Shown here in pieces: positions 1 to 7,533 of a stretch of DNA of 37,998 nucleotides (position 1 is the stretch's first letter; each line of letters begins with the position of its first letter). Under the pieces are notes generated by a model. The model saw only the letters and a program-made list of their open reading frames with translations. It was not told the origin of the DNA and ran no database searches. The translations under genes and the position numbers were made by a program. Origin of the DNA: Rhizobium sp. (lineage in GTDB: Bacteria > Pseudomonadota > Gammaproteobacteria > Xanthomonadales > Xanthomonadaceae); the NCBI GenBank assembly GCA_019459185.1, contig JAIBEO010000204.1, positions 1-37,998 on the forward strand, read 5' to 3'.

Positions 1-29
1 TACTAATTCCGGCATCGCCGGAATTAGTA
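1..29. repeat. Perfect palindrome at the window edge (REP-like)
   Basis: A 13-base arm (1-13) and its exact reverse complement (17-29) flank a 3-base loop, giving a strong hairpin, followed by CTCTGACCCCTATT. From memory, this palindrome plus CTCTGACCCC tail resembles sequences that flank REP-associated tyrosine transposases in xanthomonads. It also lies 18 bases past the stop codon of the peptide transporter and could end that transcript. Confidence 0.6.
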
Positions 30-46
30 CTCTGACCCCTATTCTT

Positions 47-1630
47 TTATTCCTTCATCAGGCGCTTGAGCACCGGCGTCAGCGCGAACATCAGCACGCC
101 CGCGGCCAGGCCGATCCACATCATGTCGGTGAACACGTCGCCGTAGACGGCCAGGGCCTTGGCGGTGCTGATGCTGCCGTCGGCCTCCGGCTCGATGGCG
201 GCCCAGGTGCCCATGCGGCCGGCGATGATTTCGCCGAAGGCCGAGAACAGGAACCAGGCGCCCATCATCAGGCCCACTGCGCGCTTGATCGACAGCGTGG
301 TCACGGCCGACAGGCCGATGGGCGAGAGCACCATCTCGCCGGCCACCAGCACCGCGTATGCCAGGATCATCCACCACACGCTCACCAGGCCGTCCTCGCC
401 CGCGGTGCCGGTGGAGAAGGCCAGCACGCCGAAGGCCAGGCCGCAGAACACCAGGCCCCAGCCGAACTTGGCCGGGTAGCTGGGGTTGAGGCCGCGCTTG
501 TCGAGCTTGGGCCACAGCCAGGCGAAGGGCAGCGAGAACAGGATGACGAAGATGGCGCCGAAGGCCGTGGTCTGGGCCGCGTTCCAGGTGAGGCCGAAGG
601 TGTTCAGGTCCATGGTGCGCTCGGCCATGGCCACCCAGGGGCCGTAGCTCTGCTCGTACAGGCCCCAGAACAGCGCGCTGATAACGATCAGCGCCATCAG
701 CACCACCATGCGGCCCTTCTCGACGCGGCTCAGGTCGGTCAGCAGCAGGCGGATGAACCAAACGCCCAATCCCAGGCCCATCACCAGCGCCACCACCTCG
801 GTGAGCGTGACCTCATGGCCGCCGGCCAGCGCGGTGAGCGGGGCGAAGTTGATGCGGGTCTGCAGCACCTGCCACACCACCACGGTCAGCACCAGCGCGC
901 CCAGGTAGATCAGCCATTCGCGCGAGAGGCCGGCGAAGAGCGGGGCCTTCAGCGCCGCCGGGTCGGCCGGCTCGGCCTGGCCCAGCAGGTGCTTCTGGCC
1001 GAAGATGAACTGCACCAGGCCCAGGGCCATCATCACGCCCGCCAGCCCGAAGCCATAGCCCCAGCCGTACTGGATGCCCACGTAGCCCACCACCAGCGAC
1101 GACAGCGTCGCGCCGACGTTGATGCCCATGTAGAAGATGGTGAAGGCCGAATCGCGGCGCGGGTCGGTGTCGGCGTACAGGCGGCCGACGATGGTGGAGA
1201 TGTTGGGCTTGAGGAAGCCCACGCCCACGCCGATCAGCGCCAGCGCGAAATACATCACCTGCACCGCGAAGCCGTCCACCACGCCCTGGCCCTGGATGCC
1301 GCTGGCCGCGTCGCCGGTGTAGGCCATGCCCAGCTGGCCGAACACCAGCAGCAGGCCGCCAAACACCACCGCCTTGCGCATGCCCAGGTAGCGGTCGGCC
1401 AGCAGGCCGCCCAGCAGGGGCAGGGCATAGGCCAGGCCGGCGTAGGTGCCCAGCAGCAGGTAACCGTTGGCGTCGGAGAACTTGTGGTGCTGGGTCAGGT
1501 ACAGGAACAGCAGCGCCTTCATGCCGTAGAAGGCGAAACGCTCCCACATCTCGGTCAGGAAGCAGACGTACAGGCCCTTGGGGTGGCCGAGGAGTTCGCC
1601 GGTGCCGGCGACGGGGGCAGCTGGATTCAC
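47..1630 (-). CDS. POT/PTR2 family proton-dependent oligopeptide transporter
   Basis: This 527-residue inner-membrane protein imports di- and tripeptides (or related solutes) with protons. The POT family signature ExxER is at residues 27-31 (EMWERF), at the start of the first helix. The PTR2 signature region FYMGINVGA follows in the fifth helix. Hydrophobic segments along the whole length agree with 12-14 helices, and the size is usual for bacterial Dtp-like members. The start is a GTG with GGAG a few bases upstream. The gene is divergent from the secreted S9 peptidase, which suggests a link between peptide hydrolysis and peptide uptake. Substrate preference cannot be read from the sequence. 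Confidence 0.92.
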   Translation of the reverse strand: MNPAAPVAGTGELLGHPKGLYVCFLTEMWERFAFYGMKALLFLYLTQHHKFSDANGYLLLGTYAGLAYALPLLGGLLADRYLGMRKAVVFGGLLLVFGQLGMAYTGDAASGIQGQGVVDGFAVQVMYFALALIGVGVGFLKPNISTIVGRLYADTDPRRDSAFTIFYMGINVGATLSSLVVGYVGIQYGWGYGFGLAGVMMALGLVQFIFGQKHLLGQAEPADPAALKAPLFAGLSREWLIYLGALVLTVVVWQVLQTRINFAPLTALAGGHEVTLTEVVALVMGLGLGVWFIRLLLTDLSRVEKGRMVVLMALIVISALFWGLYEQSYGPWVAMAERTMDLNTFGLTWNAAQTTAFGAIFVILFSLPFAWLWPKLDKRGLNPSYPAKFGWGLVFCGLAFGVLAFSTGTAGEDGLVSVWWMILAYAVLVAGEMVLSPIGLSAVTTLSIKRAVGLMMGAWFLFSAFGEIIAGRMGTWAAIEPEADGSISTAKALAVYGDVFTDMMWIGLAAGVLMFALTPVLKRLMKE

Positions 1631-1672
1631 GGGAACGCTCCGTTCAGGGACGCCCGAGTATAGCCAGCCTTC

Positions 1673-1701
1673 ACGCCCCGGGGCTTTGAACCCCGGGGCG
1701 T
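1673..1701. repeat. 11-bp palindrome in the divergent promoter region
   Basis: ACGCCCCGGGG (1673-1683) and CCCCGGGGCGT (1691-1701) are exact reverse complements around a 7-base loop. The hairpin lies between the start codons of the peptide transporter and the S9 peptidase, so it could be an operator or a transcript-level structure. There is no T-run on either side, which argues against a classical terminator. Confidence 0.6.
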
Positions 1702-1740
1702 CGGGCCTACCATGGGCGAATGTCCCCGAGGTTTCCTTCC

Positions 1741-3810
1741 ATGACCCTGCGACCCCTGCTGATCGCCCTGCTGGTGCCCGCCCTGCTGGCCCCGGCCGCC
1801 CACGCCGCCAAGCCCTTCGACGCCCGCGAGCTGGTCACGCTCGAGCGCGTGAATTCGCCCACCCTGTCGCCCGACGGCCGCCGACTCGTGGTGGCCGTGC
1901 GCCAGGTGGATTTCGACGCCGACAAGGCCAGCACCGGCCTGTGGATCGAGGACCTGTTCGCGCGCGACGCCGCCCCGCCGGTGCGGTTCACCCCGGAAGG
2001 CATGAACGTGAACAGCCCGGCCTTCTCGGCCGACGGCCGCGAGGTGTATTTCCTGTCGGCCAAGTCGGGCTCGATGCAGCTCTGGAAGCAGGCCGTCGGC
2101 GCCGCCGAGCCCGTGCAGCTCACCGATTTCCCGCTCGACGTCGGCAGCTACCAGCTCTCGCCCAAGGGCGACGCGGTGGCGCTGAGCTTCGAAGTCTTCA
2201 CCGACTGCGGCACGCTCGCCTGCACCAAGGAGCGCCTCGACGCCCAGGCCGCGAACAAGGCCACCGGCCGCCTGCACGACAAGCTGTTCGTGCGCCACTG
2301 GGACACCTGGGCCGACGGCCGCCGCAACCAGCTGTACGTGGCCCGCTTCGGCGACGACGGCAAGGCCGCCGGCGAACCGGTTCACGTGAGCACCGGCATC
2401 GACGGCGACGTGCCCGGCAAGCCCTTCGGCGACCAGAACGACTACACCTGGGCGCCCGACGGCCAGTCGCTGGCCTTCAGCGTGCGCATCGCCGGCCGCA
2501 CCGAGGCCTGGTCCACCAACTTCGACCTCTACCGCGCCTGGGTGGACGCGCGCCGCGCGCCGCAGAACCTCACCGCGGCCAACCCGGCCATGGACGCCGG
2601 CCCGGTGTTCAGCGCCGACGGCAAGACGCTCTACTACCGCGCCATGAAGCGCCCCGGTTTCGAGGCCGACCGCCTGGCCCTGATGGCCCTGGACCTGCGC
2701 AAGGGCAAGGTGCGCGAGATCGCCCCTGACTGGGACCGCTCCGCCGACGGCATCGTGCTTTCCGCCAACGGCAAGGCCATCTACACCACGGCTTACGACG
2801 TGGGCACGCACTCGCTGTTCAAGGTGGACATCGCCAGCGGCGAGGCCACCCAGGTCGTCGCCGGCGGCACCGTCGGCGGCTTCGACCTGCGCGGCGACAC
2901 CCTGGCCTACACGCACGAAAACCTCACCTCGCCGGCCCAGGCCTTCGTCGCCCGCGCCGACGGCAGCGCCGCCCGCCAGGTCACCCGCAACAACGAAGAG
3001 CGCCTGGCCGGCCTGGCCTTCGGCGACTACGAGCAGTTCAGCTTCAAGGGCTGGAACGACGAAACCGTCTACGGCTACGTCGTGAAGCCGGCCAACTACG
3101 AAGAAGGCAAGCAGTACCCGGTGGCCTTCCTGATCCACGGCGGGCCGCAGGGCAGCTTCGGCAACAACTTCCACTACCGCTGGAACCCGCAGACCTACGC
3201 CGGCGCCGGCTTCGCGGTGGTGATGATCGACTTCCACGGCTCCACCGGCTACGGCCAGGCCTTCACCGATTCCATTTCGCAGGACTGGGGCGGCAAGCCG
3301 CTGGAAGACCTGCAGAAAGGCTGGGCGGCGGCGCAGGAAAAGTATTCCTTCCTCGACGGCGACCGCGCCTGCGCGCTGGGCGGCAGCTACGGCGGCTACA
3401 TGGTGGCCTGGATCGCCGGCAACTGGCCGGACGGTTTCAAGTGCCTGGTCAACCATGCCGGCGTGTTCGACACCCACATGATGGGCTTCAACACCGAAGA
3501 GCTGTGGTTCTCGGAGTGGGAGAACGGCGGCACGCCGGCCCAGGTGCCGCAGAACTACGAGCGCTTCAACCCGCGCAACCATGTGGCCAAGTGGAAGGCG
3601 CCGATGCTGGTCATCCACGGCCAGATCGACTACCGCGTGCTGGTGGAGCAGGGCCTGGCGGCGTTCAGCGCCGCGCAGCGCCAGGGCGTCGAGAGCCAGC
3701 TGCTGGTTTACCCGGACGAGAACCACTGGATCCTCAAGCCCAACAACAGCGTGCTCTGGCACGAGACCGTCAACGCCTGGCTCAAGCGCTGGACCGCGGA
3801 GCAGGAGTGA
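1741..3810 (+). CDS. Secreted S9 family prolyl oligopeptidase-type serine peptidase
   Basis: The product is 689 residues and resembles xanthomonad dipeptidyl/acylaminoacyl peptidases of family S9. Residues 1-23 are a Sec signal peptide ending in AHA-A, which suggests periplasmic location. A beta-propeller-like region with repeated SPDGRR/SADGR/APDGQ segments occupies about residues 30-400. The C-terminal alpha/beta-hydrolase domain carries a complete triad: Ser549 in GGSYGGYM, Asp630 in HGQIDYR and His662 in PDENHW. An in-frame ATG at 1720 would add seven residues; 1741 is preferred because the signal peptide then begins at the start. The next gene, an Fnr regulator, overlaps or nearly touches its stop codon, so the two are probably co-transcribed. 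Confidence 0.92.
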   Translation: MTLRPLLIALLVPALLAPAAHAAKPFDARELVTLERVNSPTLSPDGRRLVVAVRQVDFDADKASTGLWIEDLFARDAAPPVRFTPEGMNVNSPAFSADGREVYFLSAKSGSMQLWKQAVGAAEPVQLTDFPLDVGSYQLSPKGDAVALSFEVFTDCGTLACTKERLDAQAANKATGRLHDKLFVRHWDTWADGRRNQLYVARFGDDGKAAGEPVHVSTGIDGDVPGKPFGDQNDYTWAPDGQSLAFSVRIAGRTEAWSTNFDLYRAWVDARRAPQNLTAANPAMDAGPVFSADGKTLYYRAMKRPGFEADRLALMALDLRKGKVREIAPDWDRSADGIVLSANGKAIYTTAYDVGTHSLFKVDIASGEATQVVAGGTVGGFDLRGDTLAYTHENLTSPAQAFVARADGSAARQVTRNNEERLAGLAFGDYEQFSFKGWNDETVYGYVVKPANYEEGKQYPVAFLIHGGPQGSFGNNFHYRWNPQTYAGAGFAVVMIDFHGSTGYGQAFTDSISQDWGGKPLEDLQKGWAAAQEKYSFLDGDRACALGGSYGGYMVAWIAGNWPDGFKCLVNHAGVFDTHMMGFNTEELWFSEWENGGTPAQVPQNYERFNPRNHVAKWKAPMLVIHGQIDYRVLVEQGLAAFSAAQRQGVESQLLVYPDENHWILKPNNSVLWHETVNAWLKRWTAEQE

Positions 3811-3812
3811 CC

Positions 3813-4583
3813 GTGGCCGCCGACGTGCTCGACCTCGAAAGGCTCCGCCACAGCTGCGCGCAGTGTTCGCTGCACGTGCTGTGCCTGCCCGCGGGCATCG
3901 GCAGCAGCGACCTGCAGCAGCTTGATGAAATCGTGCGCGCGCGCCGCCCGCTGGCGCGCGGCGATACGCTGTTCCGCGCCGGCCAGCCGCTGGGTTCGCT
4001 GTACGTGGCGCGCGAGGGCGCGTTCAAGACCGTGGCCATCGATTCCGAAGGCGAACAGCAGGTGGTCGGTTTCCACCTGCCCGGCGAGCTGATGGGCCTG
4101 GACGCCATGGGCCAGGGCCGCCACGCCTGCGAAGCCGAGGCGCTGACCCAGGCCACGGTGTGCGAAATCCCGATGTCGCAGCTCGAATCCATTTGCCGGC
4201 AGATCCCGGGCCTGCAGCACCAGCTGCTGCGCATCATCGGCCAGGGCATCAACCGCGACCAGAGCCACCTGGAAATGCTGGGCCGCAAGCAGGCGCACGA
4301 GCGCGTGGCGCTGTTCCTGCACGGCCTGTCCGAGCGCTACAAGCTGCTGGGCCTGCCGGGCGAGATGTTCACGCTGCCGATGAGCCGCGAGGATATCGCC
4401 AGCTACCTGGGCCTGGTGATCGAAACCGTCAGCCGCACGCTGACCAAACTGCAGGACGACGGCATCATCGCCGTGCGCGGCCGGCAGCTGAAGATCCTCG
4501 ACCGCGAGCGGCTCGATGCGCTGGTGCATGCGCCGGCGCAGGCGGCGGCGCCGGCGGCGGGGAAGGGCAAGGCGCAGCGCTAG
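3813..4583 (+). CDS. fnr: Fnr/Anr-type oxygen-sensing regulator (first copy)
   Basis: This Crp/Fnr-family activator is 256 residues. It has the Fnr cysteine set: Cys15, Cys18 and Cys24 (CX2CX5C), plus Cys117 in TVCEIP. The 93-residue gap from the third to the fourth ligand equals that of E. coli FNR, so an O2-labile [4Fe-4S] cluster is expected. A cyclic-nucleotide-binding fold (about 40-130) precedes a helix-turn-helix whose recognition helix contains VIETVSR. The E..SR pattern is the one that reads TTGAT half-sites. GTG 3813 is chosen because AGGAG lies 5 bases before it; GTG 3807, overlapping the peptidase stop, would add two residues. A second Fnr with the same ligands is at 32614-33363. 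The C-terminus ends in an Ala/Lys-rich tail. Confidence 0.93.
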   Translation: MAADVLDLERLRHSCAQCSLHVLCLPAGIGSSDLQQLDEIVRARRPLARGDTLFRAGQPLGSLYVAREGAFKTVAIDSEGEQQVVGFHLPGELMGLDAMGQGRHACEAEALTQATVCEIPMSQLESICRQIPGLQHQLLRIIGQGINRDQSHLEMLGRKQAHERVALFLHGLSERYKLLGLPGEMFTLPMSREDIASYLGLVIETVSRTLTKLQDDGIIAVRGRQLKILDRERLDALVHAPAQAAAPAAGKGKAQR

Positions 4584-4789
4584 GTCGTGGCAGCGACGAG
4601 CCGCCTATTCATCGCGTGGCTGGTGCGTCCCTCGGGTGCGGAAAAAATTCTCAGGCCTGGCCGATGGCTGGGGTGGCTCCCTGGCTGCGTTGCCTTCGGT
4701 ACGGTGCGACTTGGGCCCAAGACTGGGTGGCCAGCTGAGGCTTGCCGCCGCGCCCGACCACTTGCCGTCCCTGCCGAGGAGTAAGGTCC

Positions 4790-5059
4790 ATGAAGAAGCT
4801 GATCCTTGTCGCCCCGATGGGGGTTTCGGCCGCCAATGGCGAACTGTGCATCGCCAAGGCCGTCCAGCCAGCGTCGGAGCATTCGCAGGCACTGACCAAC
4901 GACACCCGGTTCGAGTGCCTGGCGGCCGGAAATGACACCACCATCCCCGAGATCTACAAGAAGGGCTGGAAGGTGGCTTCGGTGTTTCCGCAGATGATCC
5001 CGGGTGCCTCCACGGGATTGCAGCGCACCCGGTGGACCCTTGTTATCGAAAAGAATTGA
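4790..5059 (+). CDS. Small hypothetical protein
   Basis: An 89-residue reading frame begins at ATG 4790 behind a strong ribosome site (GAGGAGTAAGG). The N-terminus MKKLILVAPMGVS is like the start of a signal peptide, but the hydrophobic stretch is short and lacks a clear cleavage site. Two cysteines (in GELCIAK and RFECLAA) could pair if it is exported. The C-terminal half contains the phrase IPEIYKKGWKVASVF, which I associate loosely with uncharacterised small xanthomonad exported proteins. No function can be given. The 206 bases between the fnr gene and this one hold no convincing gene. Confidence 0.55.
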   Translation: MKKLILVAPMGVSAANGELCIAKAVQPASEHSQALTNDTRFECLAAGNDTTIPEIYKKGWKVASVFPQMIPGASTGLQRTRWTLVIEKN

Positions 5060-5504
5060 CGTTGGTGCGGGGCAACGCCGGGGCGTGTAGCGAGTTTCCG
5101 CCTCGCAAATTTGATTTCGTTGCTGGCAGGTTCCGGCCGAGGCGCCAAGTCTGCTTCCGGCCTATGCTGTTGAAAAACTCGGTTCGCTTTGACGACCATC
5201 CACTTGACGCTCGCGACAGTTGAATTCTGGACGTTAGGCAGTCATCTGGAGACTCAGAATCGCACTGTCGCGAGCACTGCGAGGCACAAATCCTAGGCAA
5301 ATCCTTTCGATCAGAGTTTTTCAACAGAATAGACCCGAAGCGGACATCAGAACTGGTCAGGAACAGCGGTCTCGACCTCTGAGGGGGAAGCTCCGCGGGC
5401 ACATTGGAGAGAAGGCGGGCGTCCGGATTTTCGTCGGATCTTTTGCCGGACAATGTCGGCCTAAACTCCTCAATGATCATCGCGTTGCGGGATACTTCCC
5501 GAGA
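5060..5504. other. Gene-free stretch of the accessory island
   Basis: No convincing coding region is seen. The stretch is visibly richer in A and T than the flanking genes. It holds the nested inverted-repeat element at 5167-5327, which contains GTTAGGC (5233-5239), the sequence of an integron attC R' core. From 5328 to about 5500 I see no gene and no clear signal. Confidence 0.55.
5167..5327. repeat. MITE-like element with 14-bp terminal inverted repeats
   Basis: CTGTTGAAAAACTC (5167-5180) and GAGTTTTTCAACAG (5314-5327) are exact reverse complements and bound a 161-base segment with no coding capacity. Nested inside are a second exact 12-base pair (5209-5220 with 5264-5275) and ATTCTG/CAGAAT further in, so much of the element could fold. 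TTGAAAAAC-type termini are common on several insertion sequence families, and this could be a non-autonomous derivative. No transposase gene and no clear target duplication are visible. Confidence 0.55.
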
Positions 5505-6146
5505 ATGTATAACCGGGCCCTGGCGTCCGCATATACGGTACTTAGGCCTCATGGGACAGACTTGCGCGATCTGCTGAAAGGCATTGCGGTTGGCGCGTTC
5601 TCTGGCGCTTGCAGTTGGTTCGCTGCGGTAATGGCTTTGGGCAGTCTCAGCTCACTTGCGATCAGAGATGGCACCGCGCCGCCGGCTTGGCAGTCACTGG
5701 CTGTTTACGGTCTCGGGGCGGCGCTAGTCGCGCTCGTTATTCATCTAGTCGCGCTTCGACTCTCAAAGGTGCAACCCAATGCAGCACTCTTTGCGTTCGC
5801 CGCTGTAGTGATTGGCTTCGTGGCAGCCACCGGCCCCGTGGCCGGCAGTGTGAGATTCATCGGTGCTGTGCTAGTCGGGGCTGCAGTTGTGTCGATTGTT
5901 GCGCGCCTGAGGCCTAACTCATCATTCAAGCCGACGCCTTCGGCGCGGCTTAACTCAGGCGTTAGGCCTCACACGATCACCGTCATTGGAATTCGGCCTG
6001 CTACACAGAAAATCAACCGGCTGAGGAGACTGCATGCGCCATATTGCCCTGCTCATCATTGCTCTATCAGTGTGGGGCTGCGCCACGATTCCACAGGTGG
6101 AAGTGCCACCGCCTTCTCCGTCTCAGGGACAGGCCGTGGTACTTGA
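5505..6146 (+). CDS. Cassette-type hypothetical membrane protein reading through attC
   Basis: The first ~140 residues contain four likely membrane helices (around LLKGIAVGAF, LAVYGLGAAL, ALFAFAAVVI and FIGAVLVGAA). After the fourth helix the frame enters the attC site, producing the residues NSSFKPTPSARLNSGV, then runs on without a stop into the next cassette and ends at 6146 inside the downstream gene. The tail after about residue 137 is therefore a by-product of cassette joining, not part of the original protein. The start is uncertain: ATG 5505, or TTG 5562 behind GGGACAG, which would place the first helix nearer the N-terminus. Function unknown. Codon use and base composition differ from the GC-rich neighbours. 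Confidence 0.5.
   Translation: MYNRALASAYTVLRPHGTDLRDLLKGIAVGAFSGACSWFAAVMALGSLSSLAIRDGTAPPAWQSLAVYGLGAALVALVIHLVALRLSKVQPNAALFAFAAVVIGFVAATGPVAGSVRFIGAVLVGAAVVSIVARLRPNSSFKPTPSARLNSGVRPHTITVIGIRPATQKINRLRRLHAPYCPAHHCSISVGLRHDSTGGSATAFSVSGTGRGT
5912..5967 (+). other. Integron attC recombination site
   Basis: The 56-base site begins with the R'' core GCCTAAC (5912-5918) and ends with the complementary R' core GTTAGGC (5961-5967). Between them AAGCCG-A-CGCC pairs with GGCG-CGGCTT around a TTC loop, leaving one extrahelical A in the stem, as folded bottom-strand attC sites have. The central bases between stem and cores do not pair, also as expected. It separates the 5505 membrane-protein gene from the 6034 lipoprotein gene. 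No integron integrase gene or attI site is in the window. Confidence 0.85.
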
Positions 6147-6609
6147 TATCGACGGAACCCTTACGCCAAAGAACATGGCTGTATATCAACCACGCCCAGG
6201 AGCGGCCGAGGCAATTCGCGCCTTGTCCGCTAAGGGATACAAGATCATCTATCTTTCTACTCGAATACCGCTATATCAAGCGGGTTTGCCAAATTGGCTT
6301 CGCCAGAATGGATTTCCGGAGGGAATCCTCCACGTCGCGCAATCCGGAGAGGAGCGAGACCAAGCCGATAAATTCAAGGCGCGAGTACTCGCCGCCTACC
6401 TTAAGCGCGGCTGGCGGCTGGCCTATGCATATGGTGATTCCTCAACAGACTTCACTGCATACGCCGAGGCGGGCATTGCAAGAGAGCGTGTGTTCGGACT
6501 CAAGAGAAAAGACAGTAAAGATTGCCAACGTGGCGTCTACCTGAAGTGCCTCGCTGGATGGACCGAACATCTAACGTACATCGAGCGCGAAATCGCCAGC
6601 GTAAAGTGA
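6034..6609 (+). CDS. Cassette-encoded HAD-like phosphatase, probable lipoprotein
   Basis: The 191-residue product starts at ATG 6034 with GAGGAG five bases upstream. Its N-terminus ends in SVWGC16, an imperfect lipobox, followed by a Pro-rich linker, so it is probably an exported lipoprotein. The rest fits the HAD fold: motif I is VLDIDGTLT with Asp38 as likely nucleophile and Asp40 as likely acid/base; motif II is the Ser/Thr of YLSTR; a later Lys and the acidic motif YGDSSTD follow. The layout, with a short cap and STR after motif II, recalls LNS2/lipin-like and acid-phosphatase-like HAD proteins. The substrate is unknown. The gene sits between an attC site and an attC-like structure, as an integron cassette would. 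Confidence 0.75.
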   Translation: MRHIALLIIALSVWGCATIPQVEVPPPSPSQGQAVVLDIDGTLTPKNMAVYQPRPGAAEAIRALSAKGYKIIYLSTRIPLYQAGLPNWLRQNGFPEGILHVAQSGEERDQADKFKARVLAAYLKRGWRLAYAYGDSSTDFTAYAEAGIARERVFGLKRKDSKDCQRGVYLKCLAGWTEHLTYIEREIASVK

Positions 6610-6610
6610 G

Positions 6611-6694
6611 ACCTAACCACCCAATCAGCCCAGACGCGCGCGTCAGCGCTGTGTCGTTTTGCTTCTCATCACGGGCGCGTGCGGGTTGTTGGGA
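6611..6694 (+). other. Degenerate attC-like site
   Basis: ACCTAAC (6611-6617) matches the R'' consensus RYYYAAC. GTTGGGA (6688-6694) matches the R' consensus GTTRRRY except at the last base. Inside, 6629-6643 pairs with 6671-6685 at 12 of 15 positions. It begins two bases after the stop codon of the HAD-lipoprotein gene, where a cassette attC belongs. The core mismatch makes its activity doubtful. Confidence 0.45.
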
Positions 6695-6715
6695 CCGTTT
6701 TTCGGACTAACGCTT

Positions 6716-6887
6716 ATGTCCGCTCCTGGCCGATAGCGGAAGCCCTGATCCCTACACCGAACGGCAGCCCATCGCCTCGAGCACCGCGTGGATGGCCGGC
6801 TGGCCAGCCAGCCACGGGCCGGCCATGGTGACCAGGCCTGCCAGCGCCACCAGCGACGCGGCGCCCACGCGCCACGCGCGTTTTGCG
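6716..6887. repeat. Duplicated copy of the safE 3' end (copy A)
   Basis: This segment is nearly identical to 8065-8266, which is the 3' end and downstream flank of the intact safE gene. It differs by scattered substitutions and by loss of a ~30-base hairpin-rich piece near its left end. The two copies are direct repeats bounding about 1.2 kb of foreign sequence. Similarity stops abruptly at 6887. Confidence 0.85.
6752..6887 (-). pseudogene. safE C-terminal fragment
   Basis: Read on the minus strand, this encodes the last ~44 residues of the SafE-like membrane protein (from AKRAWRVGAA to CRSV and the stop), with Ser in place of one Ala. The upstream part of the gene is missing and the frame continues into unrelated sequence, so it cannot make a functional protein. 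The third-position and silent differences from the intact copy suggest the duplication is not very recent. Confidence 0.8.
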
Positions 6888-6899
6888 TACTCGGAAGGA

Positions 6900-7355
6900 A
6901 TGGCAGAGTGGGCAGGACTGAAAGTGACTGCTGCGCTGGCCCCTAGCATAGAGGCGGAGAGGCGTGCGCAACTTGAACGACAGCGGGTTGCAGTGCCTGC
7001 GCCACTCAACCTCGCCGGGTGGGGACGGATGTCGGTCAAGCCCGAAGCGATTCTCCGGCAGCTGACCCCGGAACAACGGAGGAGGATGGAGACGGACCCC
7101 AGCTACTCACCGCCCGGTCCCTTCAGCTTCACTTCCGAAGACCTCGTAAGCGACGAGTCAAACACCGCGGCACGTTATGCAGCCAGCTTGGCCATTCTTG
7201 ACGAAGTAGAAGCGCAGGCCGGGCAGGAGGCAATGAGGGCGTGGATCGCCGAAGTGGCAAGACTACCCAATCCAAAAGAGACCGAGGACATCGTTCGTTT
7301 GGCGAAGGAAGTTGCAGGCGTGGACATCTCCCCGATTTTGGCTGCTCATAATTAG
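6900..7355 (+). CDS. Probable 5'-truncated gluzincin-like metallopeptidase remnant
   Basis: The frame is open from 6900 (ATG, 151 residues) and also extends leftwards through the safE duplicate without a stop. The first residues after the duplication junction read YSEGMAEWAG. That resembles the W..EG.AE. motif that supplies the third zinc ligand in gluzincin peptidases (M1, M61, peptidase-MA types). In an intact enzyme an HExxH helix would lie just before it; here that part is replaced by the safE fragment. The remainder is a charged, helical C-terminal region. My reading is that recombination removed the N-terminal half. The family assignment rests on one short motif, so it is tentative. Confidence 0.5.
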   Translation: MAEWAGLKVTAALAPSIEAERRAQLERQRVAVPAPLNLAGWGRMSVKPEAILRQLTPEQRRRMETDPSYSPPGPFSFTSEDLVSDESNTAARYAASLAILDEVEAQAGQEAMRAWIAEVARLPNPKETEDIVRLAKEVAGVDISPILAAHN

Positions 7356-7533
7356 GCTCTTCTCGGATCGATGTCACATTCGAGTCGCGCCCATAGTCGA
7401 GCGCCAAATGGCTGATCGCATCAGAGAGCGTAGAAATCGTGCCAGGCCTGTCGGCTCTCGACCCGAAGCGGACGACAGTAGTAGAGTCGCGCCAGCAGGA
7501 AGCGCTACTTCGATGGCGCAAGAAGGGAACGCA

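Noticed and set aside
1627-3762. A 711-codon open frame antisense to the S9 peptidase gene
   Set aside because: The peptidase on the plus strand has a signal peptide and full catalytic triad; the antisense frame is an effect of high GC and codes for low-complexity Val/Gly/Ala-rich sequence.
4584-4789. Several overlapping short frames between the fnr gene and the 89-residue protein gene
   Set aside because: None has a convincing ribosome site or recognisable sequence, and they overlap each other on both strands.
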